Source of the DNA: Hymenobacter sp. APR13
GTDB lineage: Bacteria > Bacteroidota > Bacteroidia > Cytophagales > Hymenobacteraceae
Length of the DNA: 64,000 bases
Assembly: GCF_000737515.1 (NCBI RefSeq)
Contig: NZ_CP006587.1
Coordinates: 806,001 to 870,000, forward strand
Reading direction: 5' to 3'
Under the pieces are notes generated by a model, which saw only the letters and a list, made by a program, of their open reading frames with translations, was not told the DNA's origin and ran no database searches. Positions 26,787 through 35,188 of the stretch are shown here, in pieces. The position numbers and the translations under genes are program-made. The number at the start of each line of letters is the position of its first letter. Position 1 is the stretch's first letter.

Positions 26787-28934
26787 ATGTCTTCTCCCCG
26801 AATCAAGATAGGCTTGTACGCCGCGGTGGTGCTGGCAGTATTCGTGCTGGCCTCCTATAAGCTGTACAACCGCGGTGATGCGCGTACGCCTCAGAAAGAT
26901 GCCATTCTGGTGCAGGCCATGCTGCAGGGACTTACCTATCAGCACTACCAACCCGAGAAACTCGACGACGCTTTTTCGAAGCGGGTATTCGACCTGTATC
27001 TGAAGCGCGTCGACTCCAACAAGAAATTCCTGCTGGCCTCCGATGTGGCCCAGCTGCGCAAATACCAGAACACCGTTGACGACGAAGTGAAGCGTGGCAC
27101 CCACGAGTTCATGGACCAGACCAACCTCGTGCTCGATCAGCGGGTGAAGGATGTGCAGGCGCTGTACCGTGACATTCTGTCCAAGCCGTTCGACTTCACC
27201 ACCGACGAGGCCTTCGAGACCGAGCCCGACAAGATGACGTATGCCGCCGACAAAGCGGCCCAGCGTGAGGAGTGGCGCAAGTTCCTGAAGTACCAGACGC
27301 TGGTGCGCATTTCGGAAATGATGGACACGCAGGCCAAGAAGAAAGACAAGCCGTTGGCTTCGACCACTGCTACGCCTTCGGCAGCTACCACCACCGAGCC
27401 TACTCGGACACCGGCCGAAATGGAAGTGGAAGCCCGCAAGCGCGTGTTGAAGTACTTCGAAGACCAGTTTAAGGATCTGTTGCAGAATGATGCCAACGAC
27501 CGGCTGGCTATGTATGCCAACACCATTGCCAACACTTACGACCCACACACCGAGTACTTCGCTCCGCGCGACAAGGAGAGCTTTGATGTAGCCATGACCG
27601 GCCGCTTCGAAGGTATCGGAGCCTCGCTGCAGGAAAAGGATGGCCTGATCAAAATCACGGACATCATTCCTGGCAGCGCCTCCTACCGCCAGGGCGACCT
27701 AAAGGCCGGCGACATCATTCTACGAGTAGCGCAGGGTGCCGACGAGCCGGTGTCGGTGGAAGGCATGCGCCTCGATAAGGCTGTGTCGCTCATCAAGGGC
27801 AAAAAAGGCAGCGAAGTGCGCCTGACGGTGCGCAAGCCCGACAACAACACCCGCATCATCTCCATCATCCGCGACGTGGTGGTGATCAAAGAAACCTATG
27901 CCCAGTCGGCCACCATCAACGAGGGCGGCAAGAAGATTGGCTACATCAAGCTGCCGACTTTCTACGCCGACTTCAACGACAACGGCGGCCGCAGCTCGGC
28001 CGAAGACGTGAAGAAGGAGCTGGAAAAGCTCAAGCAGGAGAAAGTGGAAGGGATGGTACTCGACCTGCGCTTCAACGGCGGTGGCTCTCTGCAGGACGCC
28101 GTGGAAATGGCTGGCCTGTTCATCGACAGCGGCCCGGTAGTGCAGGTGAAGGGCAGCCAGGGTGCCGCCAGTGTCCTCAACGACCGTGACCCGCGCGTGC
28201 AGTACAGCGGCCCGCTGGTGGTGCTGGTGAACAAGTACAGCGCCTCGGCCTCCGAGATTTTGGCCGCCGCCATCCAGGACTACAAGCGTGGTGTGGTGAT
28301 GGGTGCTGCCAGCACCTACGGCAAAGGCACCGTGCAGCGCATCTTCGACCTCGACGACGCCCTGCCGGCGGAGTTCAACAGCATCAAGCCGTTCGGCTCG
28401 CTGAAGCTCACCACCCAGAAGTTCTACCGCATCAACGGTGGCTCCACCCAGTTTAAAGGTGTGGTGCCTGACATCATCTTGCCCGACGCTTACAGCTACC
28501 TCGACCAAGGCGAGAAAGAGCAGGAATACGCGCTGAAGTGGGACGAAATCAGCCCGGCCCGCTACCGCTCGTGGCCGCAGGCTCCGGCCTTCGACAAGCT
28601 GCGCACGGCCAGCCAGGCCCGCGTGGCCGCCAGCCCCAGCTTCCGCCTCGTAAATGAGCTGTCGCAGCGGATGCGCAAACGCAAAGACGAAACCAAGGTG
28701 TCGCTGAAGCTGACCGCCTACCGCGCCGAGCAGGAGCAGAACAAAGCCGAGTCGGACAAGTACGAGGCCGTGCAGAAGTCGGCGCAGCCGCTGGCCATTG
28801 CCCCGCTGTCCATCGACCTGAAAGCGCTGGGCACTGATACTGTAGAAGTGAACCGCGCCTCGCGCTTCACCAAAACCCTCAACAAGGACATCACGCTCCG
28901 TGAGGCCGTATCGGTGGTGAAAGACCAGATGTAA
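26787..28934 (+). CDS. Carboxy-terminal processing protease (Prc/Tsp, S41)
   Basis: A 715-residue periplasmic protease. An N-terminal membrane anchor/signal helix (IGLYAAVVLAVFVLASYKLY) is followed by a helical N domain to about 250. The PDZ domain covers about 270-345 (FEGIGASLQEKDGLIKI, GDLKAGDIILRV) and leads into the S41 catalytic domain with VLDLRFNGGGSLQDA, the Ser site in KYSASASEILAAA and the Lys site in TYGKGTVQ. A C-terminal helical extension (SQRMRKRKDETKVSL) is typical of the Tsp/Prc long form. The ATG at 26787 was chosen to place the anchor at the N terminus. Prc trims or degrades periplasmic and lipoprotein substrates. Transcribed alone, with its own promoter box and terminator. 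Confidence 0.94.
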   Translation: MSSPRIKIGLYAAVVLAVFVLASYKLYNRGDARTPQKDAILVQAMLQGLTYQHYQPEKLDDAFSKRVFDLYLKRVDSNKKFLLASDVAQLRKYQNTVDDEVKRGTHEFMDQTNLVLDQRVKDVQALYRDILSKPFDFTTDEAFETEPDKMTYAADKAAQREEWRKFLKYQTLVRISEMMDTQAKKKDKPLASTTATPSAATTTEPTRTPAEMEVEARKRVLKYFEDQFKDLLQNDANDRLAMYANTIANTYDPHTEYFAPRDKESFDVAMTGRFEGIGASLQEKDGLIKITDIIPGSASYRQGDLKAGDIILRVAQGADEPVSVEGMRLDKAVSLIKGKKGSEVRLTVRKPDNNTRIISIIRDVVVIKETYAQSATINEGGKKIGYIKLPTFYADFNDNGGRSSAEDVKKELEKLKQEKVEGMVLDLRFNGGGSLQDAVEMAGLFIDSGPVVQVKGSQGAASVLNDRDPRVQYSGPLVVLVNKYSASASEILAAAIQDYKRGVVMGAASTYGKGTVQRIFDLDDALPAEFNSIKPFGSLKLTTQKFYRINGGSTQFKGVVPDIILPDAYSYLDQGEKEQEYALKWDEISPARYRSWPQAPAFDKLRTASQARVAASPSFRLVNELSQRMRKRKDETKVSLKLTAYRAEQEQNKAESDKYEAVQKSAQPLAIAPLSIDLKALGTDTVEVNRASRFTKTLNKDITLREAVSVVKDQM

Positions 28935-28957
28935 GCTAGCCGATCATCGGCTGTAGG

Positions 28958-28993
28958 AAGCCTCCGCAACGCACGTTGCGGAGGCTTTTTTTT
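28958..28993 (+). terminator. Rho-independent terminator
   Basis: The stem AAGCCTCCGCAAC / GTTGCGGAGGCTT has a 4-base loop and a T8 tail after the protease gene. Confidence 0.93.
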
Positions 28994-29114
28994 GCGTCTG
29001 CGGCAGCCCGTCAGGCGCCGACAGTATCGTTAGTAAACCGACGCCAATACTTATTTTCAATAGCATCACCTTTTACGCTGCTAAATAACTGACAATCAAT
29101 AACAAGTACAGTCA

Positions 29115-29122
29115 TATATTTG
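29115..29122 (+). promoter_or_regulatory. -7 box in an AT-rich gap
   Basis: TATATTTG matches TAnnTTTG exactly within an AT-rich leader (about 29030-29177), 55 bases before the ATG of the next gene. Confidence 0.55.
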
Positions 29123-29177
29123 CCCAATATTTTTAGCAAACAGCGAACTAACTATAGTATCATCCTGTTGAACAGAT

Positions 29178-30221
29178 ATGACGACGAACATGGAAACTCC
29201 GATCATTCCGCTCGTTACGGACGAGCAGCAGAAGCTGGCTGATGAAACCTGGCGCAAGTCGATTCCGGCCCAGGTGTTTCTCAACTACTTCTTCGCTATC
29301 AACTACCACATTCAGGAAGGCGACGACGCCAGCGGTGGCCTGCAGCACCTGCCCTTCTTCCGGGCGCACCAGGCCGAGCTGACCGACGCCGACCTGGCCG
29401 CCGTGACCAAGTTGCTGCATGCCTGCTGGAGCACTGAGTACGCGCTGCGCTCCACGGCCGAGCTGGGCGACGAGGACTACCTGCGCAACGCCCTGCACTG
29501 GACGTTCCCGCAGGCCTACCACACCATCATGGCCGGGCTGCAGGCCTTTCTGCACACGGCTGGCGTGCGCGGCAACAACCCGTCACTGGTGCGGCGGGAG
29601 GTGGGCCGGCTGGTGGTGCGCAATGCCTACCCGCGGCCGGTGTCGTTTTACGCCGCCGGGGCCTACGGCGACTTCAGCATTCATCGGCTGCCGCTGGCGG
29701 GCTATAAGGCCGGCCTGCACATTGCCGGCAAGGAGATTGACGCGCAGGCTCAGATCGGGCAGTTTCTGCGCACCACCCGCAAGCTCAAGGCCACGGCCAC
29801 CCGCCAGCAGATTCAGGCCAACCCCAACACGGCCATCCGCAGCCAGAAAACCGGCAAGGTGCTCGACAAATGGACGGCCTCGCACTGGCAGCAGATCACC
29901 TGGCGCCTCGGCTATACCACCATCTTCGATCTGCTGGGCCGCCTGCGCATCTCACAGACCAGCCGCGAGATTGAGCGGTTCATTGAGGCCGAGATTGACT
30001 TCAAGCTGTTCCACCAGTCGCTGCTCAACATCGTGAGCTACCTCAACGGCATCCACGAAACCTACGTGGCCAAGGCCATGGGCCTGGAGCGCTACCAGCA
30101 GTTGGTGGCCGAGTTGCCCAAGCACCTGCAGCACAGCTTTGTGGAAGACCGCCTGCGCACCCGCGTGCAGCCCACCCTCACGGGCGAAACGCCGCTGCCG
30201 CAGATGGGCATTGCCGCCTAG
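29178..30221 (+). CDS. Conserved-looking cytoplasmic protein, unknown function
   Basis: A 347-residue protein with no signal peptide, membrane helix or recognised motif. It appears mostly helical. The N-terminal half has FLNYFFAINYHIQEGD, HACWSTEYALRS and RNALHWTFPQAYHTIMAG; the centre has NAYPRPVSFYAAGAYGDF and a basic stretch rich in TTRKLKATATRQQ; the C-terminal half has TWRLGYTTIFDLLGRLRIS and NIVSYLNGIHETYVAKAMG. The shape (helical bundle, conserved His/Trp/Tyr) could fit a HEPN-like or other nucleic-acid-linked protein, but nothing catalytic is clear. It has its own promoter box and terminator, so it is a single-gene unit. Confidence 0.75.
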   Translation: MTTNMETPIIPLVTDEQQKLADETWRKSIPAQVFLNYFFAINYHIQEGDDASGGLQHLPFFRAHQAELTDADLAAVTKLLHACWSTEYALRSTAELGDEDYLRNALHWTFPQAYHTIMAGLQAFLHTAGVRGNNPSLVRREVGRLVVRNAYPRPVSFYAAGAYGDFSIHRLPLAGYKAGLHIAGKEIDAQAQIGQFLRTTRKLKATATRQQIQANPNTAIRSQKTGKVLDKWTASHWQQITWRLGYTTIFDLLGRLRISQTSREIERFIEAEIDFKLFHQSLLNIVSYLNGIHETYVAKAMGLERYQQLVAELPKHLQHSFVEDRLRTRVQPTLTGETPLPQMGIAA

Positions 30222-30264
30222 TGCCTGCAGCCGCTACCTGTTACACCTCACTCCATATACACGT

Positions 30265-30295
30265 AAGCGCCGCTCCTTTGGGGCGGCGCTTTTTG
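30265..30295 (+). terminator. Rho-independent terminator
   Basis: The stem AAGCGCCGCTCC / GGGGCGGCGCTT is followed by T5. Confidence 0.88.
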
Positions 30296-30354
30296 CTTGT
30301 GGCTGAAAACCGAACGGGGGCCCCTAGCTGTTAGGTTAGCCGGACAGGCCGCCT

Positions 30355-30362
30355 TACTTTTG
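30355..30362 (+). promoter_or_regulatory. -7 box upstream of lysS
   Basis: TACTTTTG matches TAnnTTTG exactly, 49 bases before the lysS ATG. Confidence 0.55.
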
Positions 30363-30411
30363 CAGCTTGACTTTTCCGGCCCTGCGGGGCCCTGTTTTTA
30401 CGCCCTCCCCC

Positions 30412-31962
30412 ATGCAGCACCTCAGCGAACAGGAAATCATACGCCGCCAGAAGCTCGAAGAACTTCAGAAGCTGGGCATTGAGCCATATCCGTCCGAGCT
30501 GTTTGACGTGAATTTCTACGCACAGGAAATCCACGACAACTATCACCCTGAGCTCAACAACTTCCAGGATGTAAGCCTGGCAGGCCGGCTGATGTCGATT
30601 CGGGTGAAGGGCAAGGCTTCCTTCGCAGAGTTGCAGGACGCTTCGGGCCGCATCCAGCTCTACATCAACCGCGACGAGATATGCCCCGGCGAAGACAAGG
30701 AGCTCTACAACACAGTATTCAAGAAGCTGCTGGATCTGGGCGACTTCGTGGGCGTGAAAGGCCACGTGTTTAAAACGATGGTGGGCGAAACCTCCATCCA
30801 CGTGACGGGCCTGACGGTGCTCAGCAAGAGCCTGCGCCCGCTGCCCGTGGTGAAGGAGCGCACCGACGAGGCCACCGGCGAGAAAGTAACCTACGACGCT
30901 TTCACCGACCCCGAGCAGCGCTACCGCCAGCGGTACGTGGATTTGGTGGTGAACCCGCACGTGCGCGAAGCCTTCATCAAGCGCACCCAGCTGGTGCAGG
31001 CCATGCGCAACTACCTCAACGACAAGGGCTATCTGGAGGTGGAAACCCCCATCCTACAGCCGCTGTACGGCGGCGCAGCCGCCCGCCCCTTCAAAACGCA
31101 CCACAACACGCTGGACATGACGCTGTATCTGCGCATTGCCAACGAGCTGTACCTGAAGCGCCTGATTGTGGGCGGCTTCGATGGGGTGTATGAGTTCAGC
31201 AAGGACTTCCGCAACGAGGGCATGTCGCGCTTCCACAACCCCGAGTTCACCCAGATGGAGCTGTACGTAGCGTACAAGGACTATTACTGGATGATGGACC
31301 TGGTGGAGGAAATGGTGGAGCAGGTAGCCTTGGCGCTGCACGGCAAAACCGAAGTGCAGGTAGGCGAAAACCTCATCAACTTCCAGCGCCCCTGGAAGCG
31401 CTTCACCATGGCCGAGTCCATTGAGCACTTCACGGGCTTCAACATTGATGGCAAGAGCGAGGACGAGCTGCGCGCGGCCGCCAAGGAACTGAAAGTAGGC
31501 CTCGACCCGAGCATGGGCAAAGCCAAAATCATCGACGAAATCTTCGGCGAGCATGTGGAGCCCAAGCTAATCCAGCCCACGTTCATCACCGACTATCCGG
31601 TGGAGATGTCGCCGCTGGCCAAAAAGCACCGCAGCAAGCCGGGCTTAGTGGAGCGGTTCGAGGCCATCTGCAACGGCAAGGAAATATGCAATGCCTTCTC
31701 CGAGCTCAACGACCCCATCGACCAGCGCGCCCGCTTCGAGGAGCAGCTGGAGCTGGGCAAGCGCGGCGACACCGAGGCCATGGTGCTCGATGAGGACTTC
31801 CTGCGCGCCCTGGAGTACGGCATGCCGCCCACGGCCGGCCTCGGCATCGGCATCGACCGCCTGAGCATGATCATGACCAACTCCAACTCCATCCAGGACG
31901 TGCTGTTTTTCCCGCAGATGAAGCCGGAAAACACCAAGTCGGAAAACGCTCCGCACGCGTAG
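30412..31962 (+). CDS. lysS: Lysyl-tRNA synthetase, class II
   Basis: A 516-residue class IIb synthetase that charges tRNA-Lys. The N-terminal OB-fold anticodon-binding domain (about 55-155) has [18 protein letters not shown], quoted in part. The catalytic domain follows, with motif 1 ([16 protein letters not shown]), motif 2 ([20 protein letters not shown]) and motif 3 ([12 protein letters not shown]). The ATG at 30412 gives [18 protein letters not shown], the usual N terminus. Length is normal for LysS, and no PoxA-type shortening is seen. The gene stands alone, with a promoter box before it and a terminator 24 bases after the stop. Confidence 0.97.
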   Translation: MQHLSEQEIIRRQKLEELQKLGIEPYPSELFDVNFYAQEIHDNYHPELNNFQDVSLAGRLMSIRVKGKASFAELQDASGRIQLYINRDEICPGEDKELYNTVFKKLLDLGDFVGVKGHVFKTMVGETSIHVTGLTVLSKSLRPLPVVKERTDEATGEKVTYDAFTDPEQRYRQRYVDLVVNPHVREAFIKRTQLVQAMRNYLNDKGYLEVETPILQPLYGGAAARPFKTHHNTLDMTLYLRIANELYLKRLIVGGFDGVYEFSKDFRNEGMSRFHNPEFTQMELYVAYKDYYWMMDLVEEMVEQVALALHGKTEVQVGENLINFQRPWKRFTMAESIEHFTGFNIDGKSEDELRAAAKELKVGLDPSMGKAKIIDEIFGEHVEPKLIQPTFITDYPVEMSPLAKKHRSKPGLVERFEAICNGKEICNAFSELNDPIDQRARFEEQLELGKRGDTEAMVLDEDFLRALEYGMPPTAGLGIGIDRLSMIMTNSNSIQDVLFFPQMKPENTKSENAPHA

Positions 31963-31985
31963 CGTATCCGCCGCCACACAGCAGC

Positions 31986-32033
31986 AAAAACCCCAACGGG
32001 ACTGGCCATCTGGTCAGCCCCGTTGGGGTTTTT
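31986..32033 (+). terminator. Rho-independent terminator after lysS
   Basis: The stem AAAAACCCCAACGGG paired with CCCGTTGGGGTTTTT encloses an inner TGGCCA/TGGTCA hairpin. Confidence 0.9.
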
Positions 32034-32379
32034 AGCAGTTCGGGGATTTGATGATGCGCTGACCAATCCGCCAGAGCCAGCATCTGTGCAATCCGTTTTG
32101 ATATGCAAAATCTGCGTTCAAAAATCAGAAAGCCTCCCACGAATAATGCGTGAGAGGCTTTCCTTTATATATAACTGACTTACCCTTCCAATCGGGGTCT
32201 ACTGAAGAAGCTTGCGATGGGCGAACCAGATTTTACTATCAAGAAATAATCTCTCAATAGAAGCTCGGCTGCCGGCAATTTTACTTCAATAACTTCTCCG
32301 ATCTTCTTTCAAGCCGGTTATATCTTCTCTAACGACTAGATACGTGGCAGGTTACACCTGACGCATTTTTTTTTAAGAA
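32034..32379. other. Gene-free AT-rich gap with one hairpin
   Basis: No convincing ORF is seen. A second hairpin lies at 32128-32162 (GAAAGCCTC...GAGGCTTTC with a CAC/GTG top), possibly a terminator. The rest, about 32165-32370, is AT-rich without a recognised signal. It separates lysS from the minus-strand YtxH gene and may hold the downstream region of both. Confidence 0.5.
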
Positions 32380-32754
32380 TTATTTCGGGCGGCCGTAGCC
32401 TGCCGAATGGCGCGTGTCGCTGCCGATGCCGTCGTAGTCGGAGTCGTTGTCCTCTACCGGGTCGGGGGTGGCGGGGGCCTTGGTGGCGCTGCTGAGCGAG
32501 TTCAGCAGCTGGTCGGCGGCGGAGCGGTCGGCCTGGTGCTGCGGGTTGTGGGCAGCGGGCGTGCCGGCGGCGCCAAAGCGGCTCAGGCCACCTTTGAACA
32601 GCTTGCTCAGGTCTTCGCCCAGCTTGGAGGCCGACTTCTTGAGGCCGCTGCGGGTTTCGTCGCCGGTTTCGGGCGCCAGTAGCAGGCCCGTCACGATGCC
32701 TGCCGTGGCGCCTGCCAGCAGCGAGAAAATTACTTTGCCTTTCGTGTCTTGCAT
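32380..32754 (-). CDS. YtxH domain-containing protein
   Basis: 124 residues from the ATG at 32754; earlier in-frame sequence runs through a terminator and was excluded. A short head (MQDTKGKVIF) is followed by one glycine-rich membrane helix (SLLAGATAGIVTGLLLAP). The amphipathic YtxH segment ETRSGLKKSASKLGEDLSKL comes next, and the disordered tail is rich in Pro, Asp and Ser. YtxH proteins are small stress-linked membrane proteins with no firm biochemical role. It lies 148 bases downstream of another YtxH gene on the same strand, with a terminator between. Confidence 0.85.
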   Translation of the reverse strand: MQDTKGKVIFSLLAGATAGIVTGLLLAPETGDETRSGLKKSASKLGEDLSKLFKGGLSRFGAAGTPAAHNPQHQADRSAADQLLNSLSSATKAPATPDPVEDNDSDYDGIGSDTRHSAGYGRPK

Positions 32755-32841
32755 ACCGCGCACTGAGTTTAGGATGAAACGACCCGCCAACTGCCTGCTG
32801 GCGTAGGACGATATAACGCGCAGAATGCCGAGTTGGTTAAC

Positions 32842-32881
32842 AAAAAAAAGCCCCCGGCTTCCAGTGAAACCGGGGGCTTTT
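32842..32881 (-). terminator. Terminator between the two YtxH genes
   Basis: On the minus strand, AAAGCCCCCGGTTTC pairs with the GAAGCCGGGGGCTTT side and runs into a T-run, ending the upstream YtxH-CsbD transcript. Confidence 0.88.
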
Positions 32882-32902
32882 AGCATAGTGCTGCCTGATG
32901 AC

Positions 32903-33337
32903 CTACAGGTCGTTCAGCATTTTCACTACTTCATTTTTGGCTTTGCCGAGCTTGTTCTGCAGACGGCCAACCAGTTCGTCGCCTTTGCCTTCGGTGTAGT
33001 CCAGATCTTCGTCGGTCAGCTGAGCGTACTGCTGCTTCAGCTTGCCTTTCGAAGCATTCCAGTCGCCTTTCAGCTTCAGGCTGCTACCAGCGCCGGTCAG
33101 GCCCAGGTCTTCCAGTTTCTCAACGTAGCCTTTGAACTTGGCATCCAGCTCTTCGCCGTACTTCGACAGCTGCTCGCCGAATTGGCCGCTGTATTTGGTG
33201 GCAGCGCTGCCCAGCTTTTCGCGAGTGGCTTTGCCTTTATCGGGGGCCATGAGCAGGCCAGCAATGATGCCAGCACCGGCACCAGCCAAAGCAGCGAGGA
33301 GAATTTTGCCGGAGTTGTCTTCTTCGTGATACGACAT
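32903..33337 (-). CDS. YtxH-CsbD fusion protein
   Basis: 144 residues. An acidic head is followed by a glycine-zipper membrane helix (ILLAALAGAGAGIIAGLLMAP) and the amphipathic YtxH region (GKATREKLGSAATKYSGQFG). After a linker, the C-terminal 58 residues look like a CsbD domain: LKLKGDWNASKGKLKQQYA, TDEDLDYTEGKGDELVG and KLGKAKNEVVKML. CsbD proteins are small sigma-B or general-stress proteins in Bacillus. The fusion links two stress families at the membrane. The second YtxH gene downstream lacks the CsbD part. Confidence 0.85.
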   Translation of the reverse strand: MSYHEEDNSGKILLAALAGAGAGIIAGLLMAPDKGKATREKLGSAATKYSGQFGEQLSKYGEELDAKFKGYVEKLEDLGLTGAGSSLKLKGDWNASKGKLKQQYAQLTDEDLDYTEGKGDELVGRLQNKLGKAKNEVVKMLNDL

Positions 33338-33604
33338 GGTAGTAGGGAGAGAATGGTGATGAATGAATTTCGAGTGGGTGGCCTGGCAGGGGGTATTTCC
33401 GCCAAAACCCAGGTCGAGGCCCGGGTTTGTGCCATTCTGAAGCCTAATACGGCGTGTGGCAGCCGGGGTTATAACCAGGCCTTAAAAAAGATGCCTAACC
33501 CGCTATATGCCCTTAGCAGAATAGTGGCCTGCCGGAGCTGGCAGCCCGTATATGCCCCCGAACCTCTACTTTCGTTTGGTCGTTCGTCTCAATTTGCTGT
33601 TCGT

Positions 33605-33853
33605 ATGAAAACGATTCTCCCATTACTGCTGCTACTGGCTGGCGCCTGCCAGCGGACCACCCCACCAGCTGCCAGCGCCTGCATCGATCCGGCCAAGATC
33701 CGCAAAGATGCCATGTGCACCATGCAATACGACCCCGTGTGCGGCTGCGACGGCCAGACCTACGCCAACGCCTGCACGGCCACCAACGCGGGCGTCACGA
33801 GCTTTACGCCCGGCCCCTGCGCTACCACCCCCTCCACCCCTACTCCCCGCTAG
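33605..33853 (+). CDS. Kazal-type inhibitor-like lipoprotein
   Basis: 82 residues from the ATG at 33605; longer upstream frame is non-coding. Signal with lipobox LLAGAC (Cys15). A single Kazal domain follows with the classic ending PVCGCDGQTYANACTA and GPC; a first Cys in SACIDP and another in DAMCTM complete six. Kazal domains inhibit serine proteases in animals; bacterial lipoprotein versions are common in Bacteroidota and of uncertain target. The tail is Thr/Pro-rich. A cupin gene starts 8 bases after the stop, so the two are likely one transcript. A near-consensus -7 box (TACTTTCG) lies about 30 bases upstream. Confidence 0.85.
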   Translation: MKTILPLLLLLAGACQRTTPPAASACIDPAKIRKDAMCTMQYDPVCGCDGQTYANACTATNAGVTSFTPGPCATTPSTPTPR

Positions 33854-33861
33854 CCGCTGCC

Positions 33862-34236
33862 ATGTCTTCTGAAAAACGCTATTTCCGCCAGCAAAACCCT
33901 TTCATCGTGCCTACCACCGATGGCAAGCTCATTGAGGAGCACATCGGGCAGGCCAGCACCGGCACCAGCCAATACAGCGTGGCGCACATGGTGGCTCCGC
34001 CGCAGTGGAGCGAGCCGCACCAGCGCCCCGAGTTCGACGAGGTGACCATTGTGGTGCGGGGCCGCAAGCGGTTCGAGATTGACGGCGACGTGGTGGAGCT
34101 GGGCGCCGGCGAGTCGCTGCTGATTAAGGCGGGGGCGCGGGTGCGCTACTCCAACCCGTTTGAGGCCGAGTGCGAGTACTGGTCGGTGTGCGTGCCGGCT
34201 TTCTCGCCCGCCACGGTGCACCGCGAGGAAGAATAG
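33862..34236 (+). CDS. Cupin domain-containing protein
   Basis: A 124-residue single-domain cupin. The first metal-motif half reads HQRPEFDEVTIVVRGRKRF (His, Glu and Gly positions kept) near residue 53, and the second half reads GAGESLLIKAGARVRYSNP. Small cupins are metal-binding enzymes or ligand binders; substrate unknown. There is no signal peptide. It is packed between a Kazal lipoprotein (8 bases) and a glycosyltransferase-like gene (8 bases), implying a three-gene unit; a functional link between them is not evident. Confidence 0.87.
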   Translation: MSSEKRYFRQQNPFIVPTTDGKLIEEHIGQASTGTSQYSVAHMVAPPQWSEPHQRPEFDEVTIVVRGRKRFEIDGDVVELGAGESLLIKAGARVRYSNPFEAECEYWSVCVPAFSPATVHREEE

Positions 34237-34244
34237 CGCCGCCG

Positions 34245-35129
34245 ATGAACCTGCTTTACCTGGTGTTTGGCGACGCGGTCCGGAATCATTTTCAGGCCCA
34301 GTTTTCCATTCTGTCGTTTCTGCGCCACCGCGCCGGTCTCAGCGGCATTACGGTGGTGACGGATGCGCCCGACTTCTACCGCCACCTGGCCGGCCACGTC
34401 ACGGTGCTGCCTATTGATGCGGCTACGTTACGCGAGTGGAAGGGCGAGTTCGATTTTTTCTGGCGCGTCAAGATCAAGGCCCTGGAGTACGTGGCCGGGC
34501 GCAGCCCCGGGCAGGCCATTCTGTATCTCGACACCGACACCTTTCTGTATGGCTCCTTTGCCGCGCTGCAGCAGGCGCTGGCGGCCGGCACGGCGTTTAT
34601 GCACGAGCCGGAAGGCGCGCTGTCGGCGCTGGGCAGCAAAACCGAGAAGCTGATGTGGCGCCAGACCAATGGCCGGACCTTCGGCGGCATAAAGCTGCAC
34701 GAGCGCCACGCCATGTGGAACGCGGGCGTGGTGGGCATTCCGGCCGTGGGCGGCCCGGCGGCCATTGCGCTGGCCCTGGCCATCTGCGACGATTTGAGCC
34801 GGCAGGACGTGACGCCGCGCCTGATCGAGCAGTTTGCACTGTCGGTGGCGCTGCAGGAGCAGTTTGAGCTGCGGGCGGCGCGGCCTTACATCGGGCACTA
34901 CTGGAGCAATAAGGACGAGTGGAACGACGCCATCAGCCTGTTTCTGCTGGAATCGAGCCTGAGGGCGCGCACCGTGGACGAGGAAGTGGCAGCCCTGGCC
35001 GACTTCAATTTCCGGGCTGTGCCGGTGAAGAAGATGCTGAAAAACACCCGCTGGCGCTTGGTGCACTTGGTAGACTGGCTGTTTCCGCCCCGCGAAACTG
35101 TGTACGCCGGCGACGAGCCTACCGCCTAG
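34245..35129 (+). CDS. Glycosyltransferase (GT8-like, DxD motif)
   Basis: A 294-residue GT-A-fold candidate from the ATG at 34245, 8 bases after the cupin stop. N-terminal LYLVFGDAVRNHFQAQFSIL and FLRHRAGLSGITVVTDAP match the nucleotide-sugar domain. The metal-binding DxD is in ILYLDTDTFLYGSF near residue 93. HAMWNAGVVGIPAVGG fits the GT8-like acceptor-side loop. There are no membrane helices. It probably adds a sugar to an unknown acceptor. It ends the small operon that starts with the Kazal lipoprotein; 59 bases separate it from the hydrolase gene. Confidence 0.82.
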   Translation: MNLLYLVFGDAVRNHFQAQFSILSFLRHRAGLSGITVVTDAPDFYRHLAGHVTVLPIDAATLREWKGEFDFFWRVKIKALEYVAGRSPGQAILYLDTDTFLYGSFAALQQALAAGTAFMHEPEGALSALGSKTEKLMWRQTNGRTFGGIKLHERHAMWNAGVVGIPAVGGPAAIALALAICDDLSRQDVTPRLIEQFALSVALQEQFELRAARPYIGHYWSNKDEWNDAISLFLLESSLRARTVDEEVAALADFNFRAVPVKKMLKNTRWRLVHLVDWLFPPRETVYAGDEPTA

Positions 35130-35188
35130 CCCGCACTTCCGGCATCCTGTCTATCTTGCTGTTGTCTTCCTCCTCACTTTTCTATCCT

